The notes beneath the pieces are model-generated. The model was not told the DNA's origin, made no database searches, and saw only the letters and a list, made by a program, of their open reading frames with translations. From Saccharopolyspora gloriosae (GTDB lineage: Bacteria; Actinomycetota; Actinomycetes; Mycobacteriales; Pseudonocardiaceae), in assembly GCF_014203325.1 (NCBI RefSeq), contig NZ_JACHIV010000001.1:1861501-1925500 (forward strand): 64,000 bases of DNA. The letters run 5' to 3'. A program made the translations under genes and the position numbers. Shown here piece after piece: positions 63,724-64,000 of the stretch (the stretch's first letter is position 1; each line of letters begins with the position of its first letter).

Positions 63724-64000
63724 ATGCGCACCGTGGTGTTGATCAATCCCAGTTCCGGCCGAGGCCGCGCGGCGGCCATCGCTGCGAAGGTCGTGCGGCG
63801 GTTCCGCGTGGTCTCGGCGGTCCGCGTCGTGGTCGCCGAGGACGCCGCCGAGTTCGCCGCCGCGGCCCGCACCGCGGTGGCCGACGACGTGGACGTGCTG
63901 GCCGTGCTCGGCGGCGACGGCGCGGCGCACGCCGCCGTGCAGGCGTGCGCGGGAGCGCGGACGGCCCTGGCGGTCATCCCCGTCGGCACCGGCAACGACC
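63724..64000 (+). CDS. Diacylglycerol/lipid kinase, partial at window end
   Basis: The first 92 codons are visible: VVLINPSSGRGRAAAIAAK (nucleotide-binding start), VLAVLGGDGAAHAAVQA (GGDG motif) and IPVGTGND. These are the diagnostic motifs of the DAGK/YegS family, which phosphorylates lipid alcohols. The rest lies outside the window. It is a single-domain kinase, unlike the PAP2 fusion at 23.3 kb. Confidence 0.9.
   Translation, partial: MRTVVLINPSSGRGRAAAIAAKVVRRFRVVSAVRVVVAEDAAEFAAAARTAVADDVDVLAVLGGDGAAHAAVQACAGARTALAVIPVGTGND

Noticed and set aside
63724-64000. Minus-strand frames opposite the partial kinase
   Set aside because: The plus strand has the GGDG and GTGND motifs of lipid kinases; the minus frames are shadows.

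Overview
The window is chromosomal DNA from a high-GC actinomycete. Mycothiol synthesis (mshC), a complete Pup-proteasome locus, PafBC, XRE/DUF397 gene sets and the gene order point to Pseudonocardiaceae, with Saccharopolyspora or a close relative as my best guess; no rRNA or tRNA gene is present to confirm it. The order mshC - PAC2 - hisE - recB-like - trmI - arc/mpa - dop - pup - prcBA - pafA - pafBC - tatAC follows the actinobacterial core arrangement.

Layout. 0.2-4.8 kb: a DUF2637 membrane protein and a minus-strand glycine-betaine/proline ABC transporter operon (proV-W-X order). 5.2-14.8 kb: mshC, PAC2, a HAD phosphatase, hisE, a two-domain VOC protein, a thioesterase, an Fe-S RecB-type nuclease, an M50 protease and tRNA m1A58 methyltransferase. 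15.4-31.2 kb: the pupylation-proteasome system (Arc ATPase, Dop, Pup, PrcB, PrcA, PafA) with the damage-response activators PafB and PafC, followed by TatA and TatC; metabolic genes (aldo/keto reductase, Nudix, VOC, SDR, PAP2-diacylglycerol kinase fusion) are interspersed. 31.3-45.0 kb: a compact, translationally coupled minus-strand operon for a phage-tail-like contractile injection system (CIS): sheath, two tube proteins, LysM hub protein, VgrG-like spike, PAAR tip, gp25, baseplate J, tail protein I, a zinc-ribbon membrane protein and a 903-residue disordered protein with 15 V/I-Q-R motifs. A DUF4157 (eCIS core) protein is divergent from the sheath. 45.0-53.1 kb: unrelated regulators and enzymes (VOC, XRE plus two DUF397, AKR/XRE pair, alpha/beta hydrolase/TetR pair, a small secreted protein). 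53.1-61.4 kb: a second CIS block (AAA+ ATPase, DUF4255 tail terminator, secreted PD40 propeller, LuxR regulator, single-pass membrane protein). 61.9-64.0 kb: an XRE/NB-ARC regulator and the start of a diacylglycerol kinase.

The signal the gene families do not explain is a dispersed hairpin element of about 100 bp with four intact copies (9.7, 42.4, 59.0 and 63.4 kb) and one decayed copy (0.1 kb), each beyond the 3' end of a gene. The loop region and flanks are nearly constant, but a 7-nt block in the outer stem differs in every copy and is complementary between the two arms in each. Three copies also have a second small hairpin about 30 nt further on. With the V/I-Q-R repeat protein and the split CIS locus, this is where I would look for something new.

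Starts were moved inward wherever a clear Shine-Dalgarno sequence (SD) or a translational overlap decided the matter. Large open frames on the strand opposite real genes are GC-driven shadows and are not listed.
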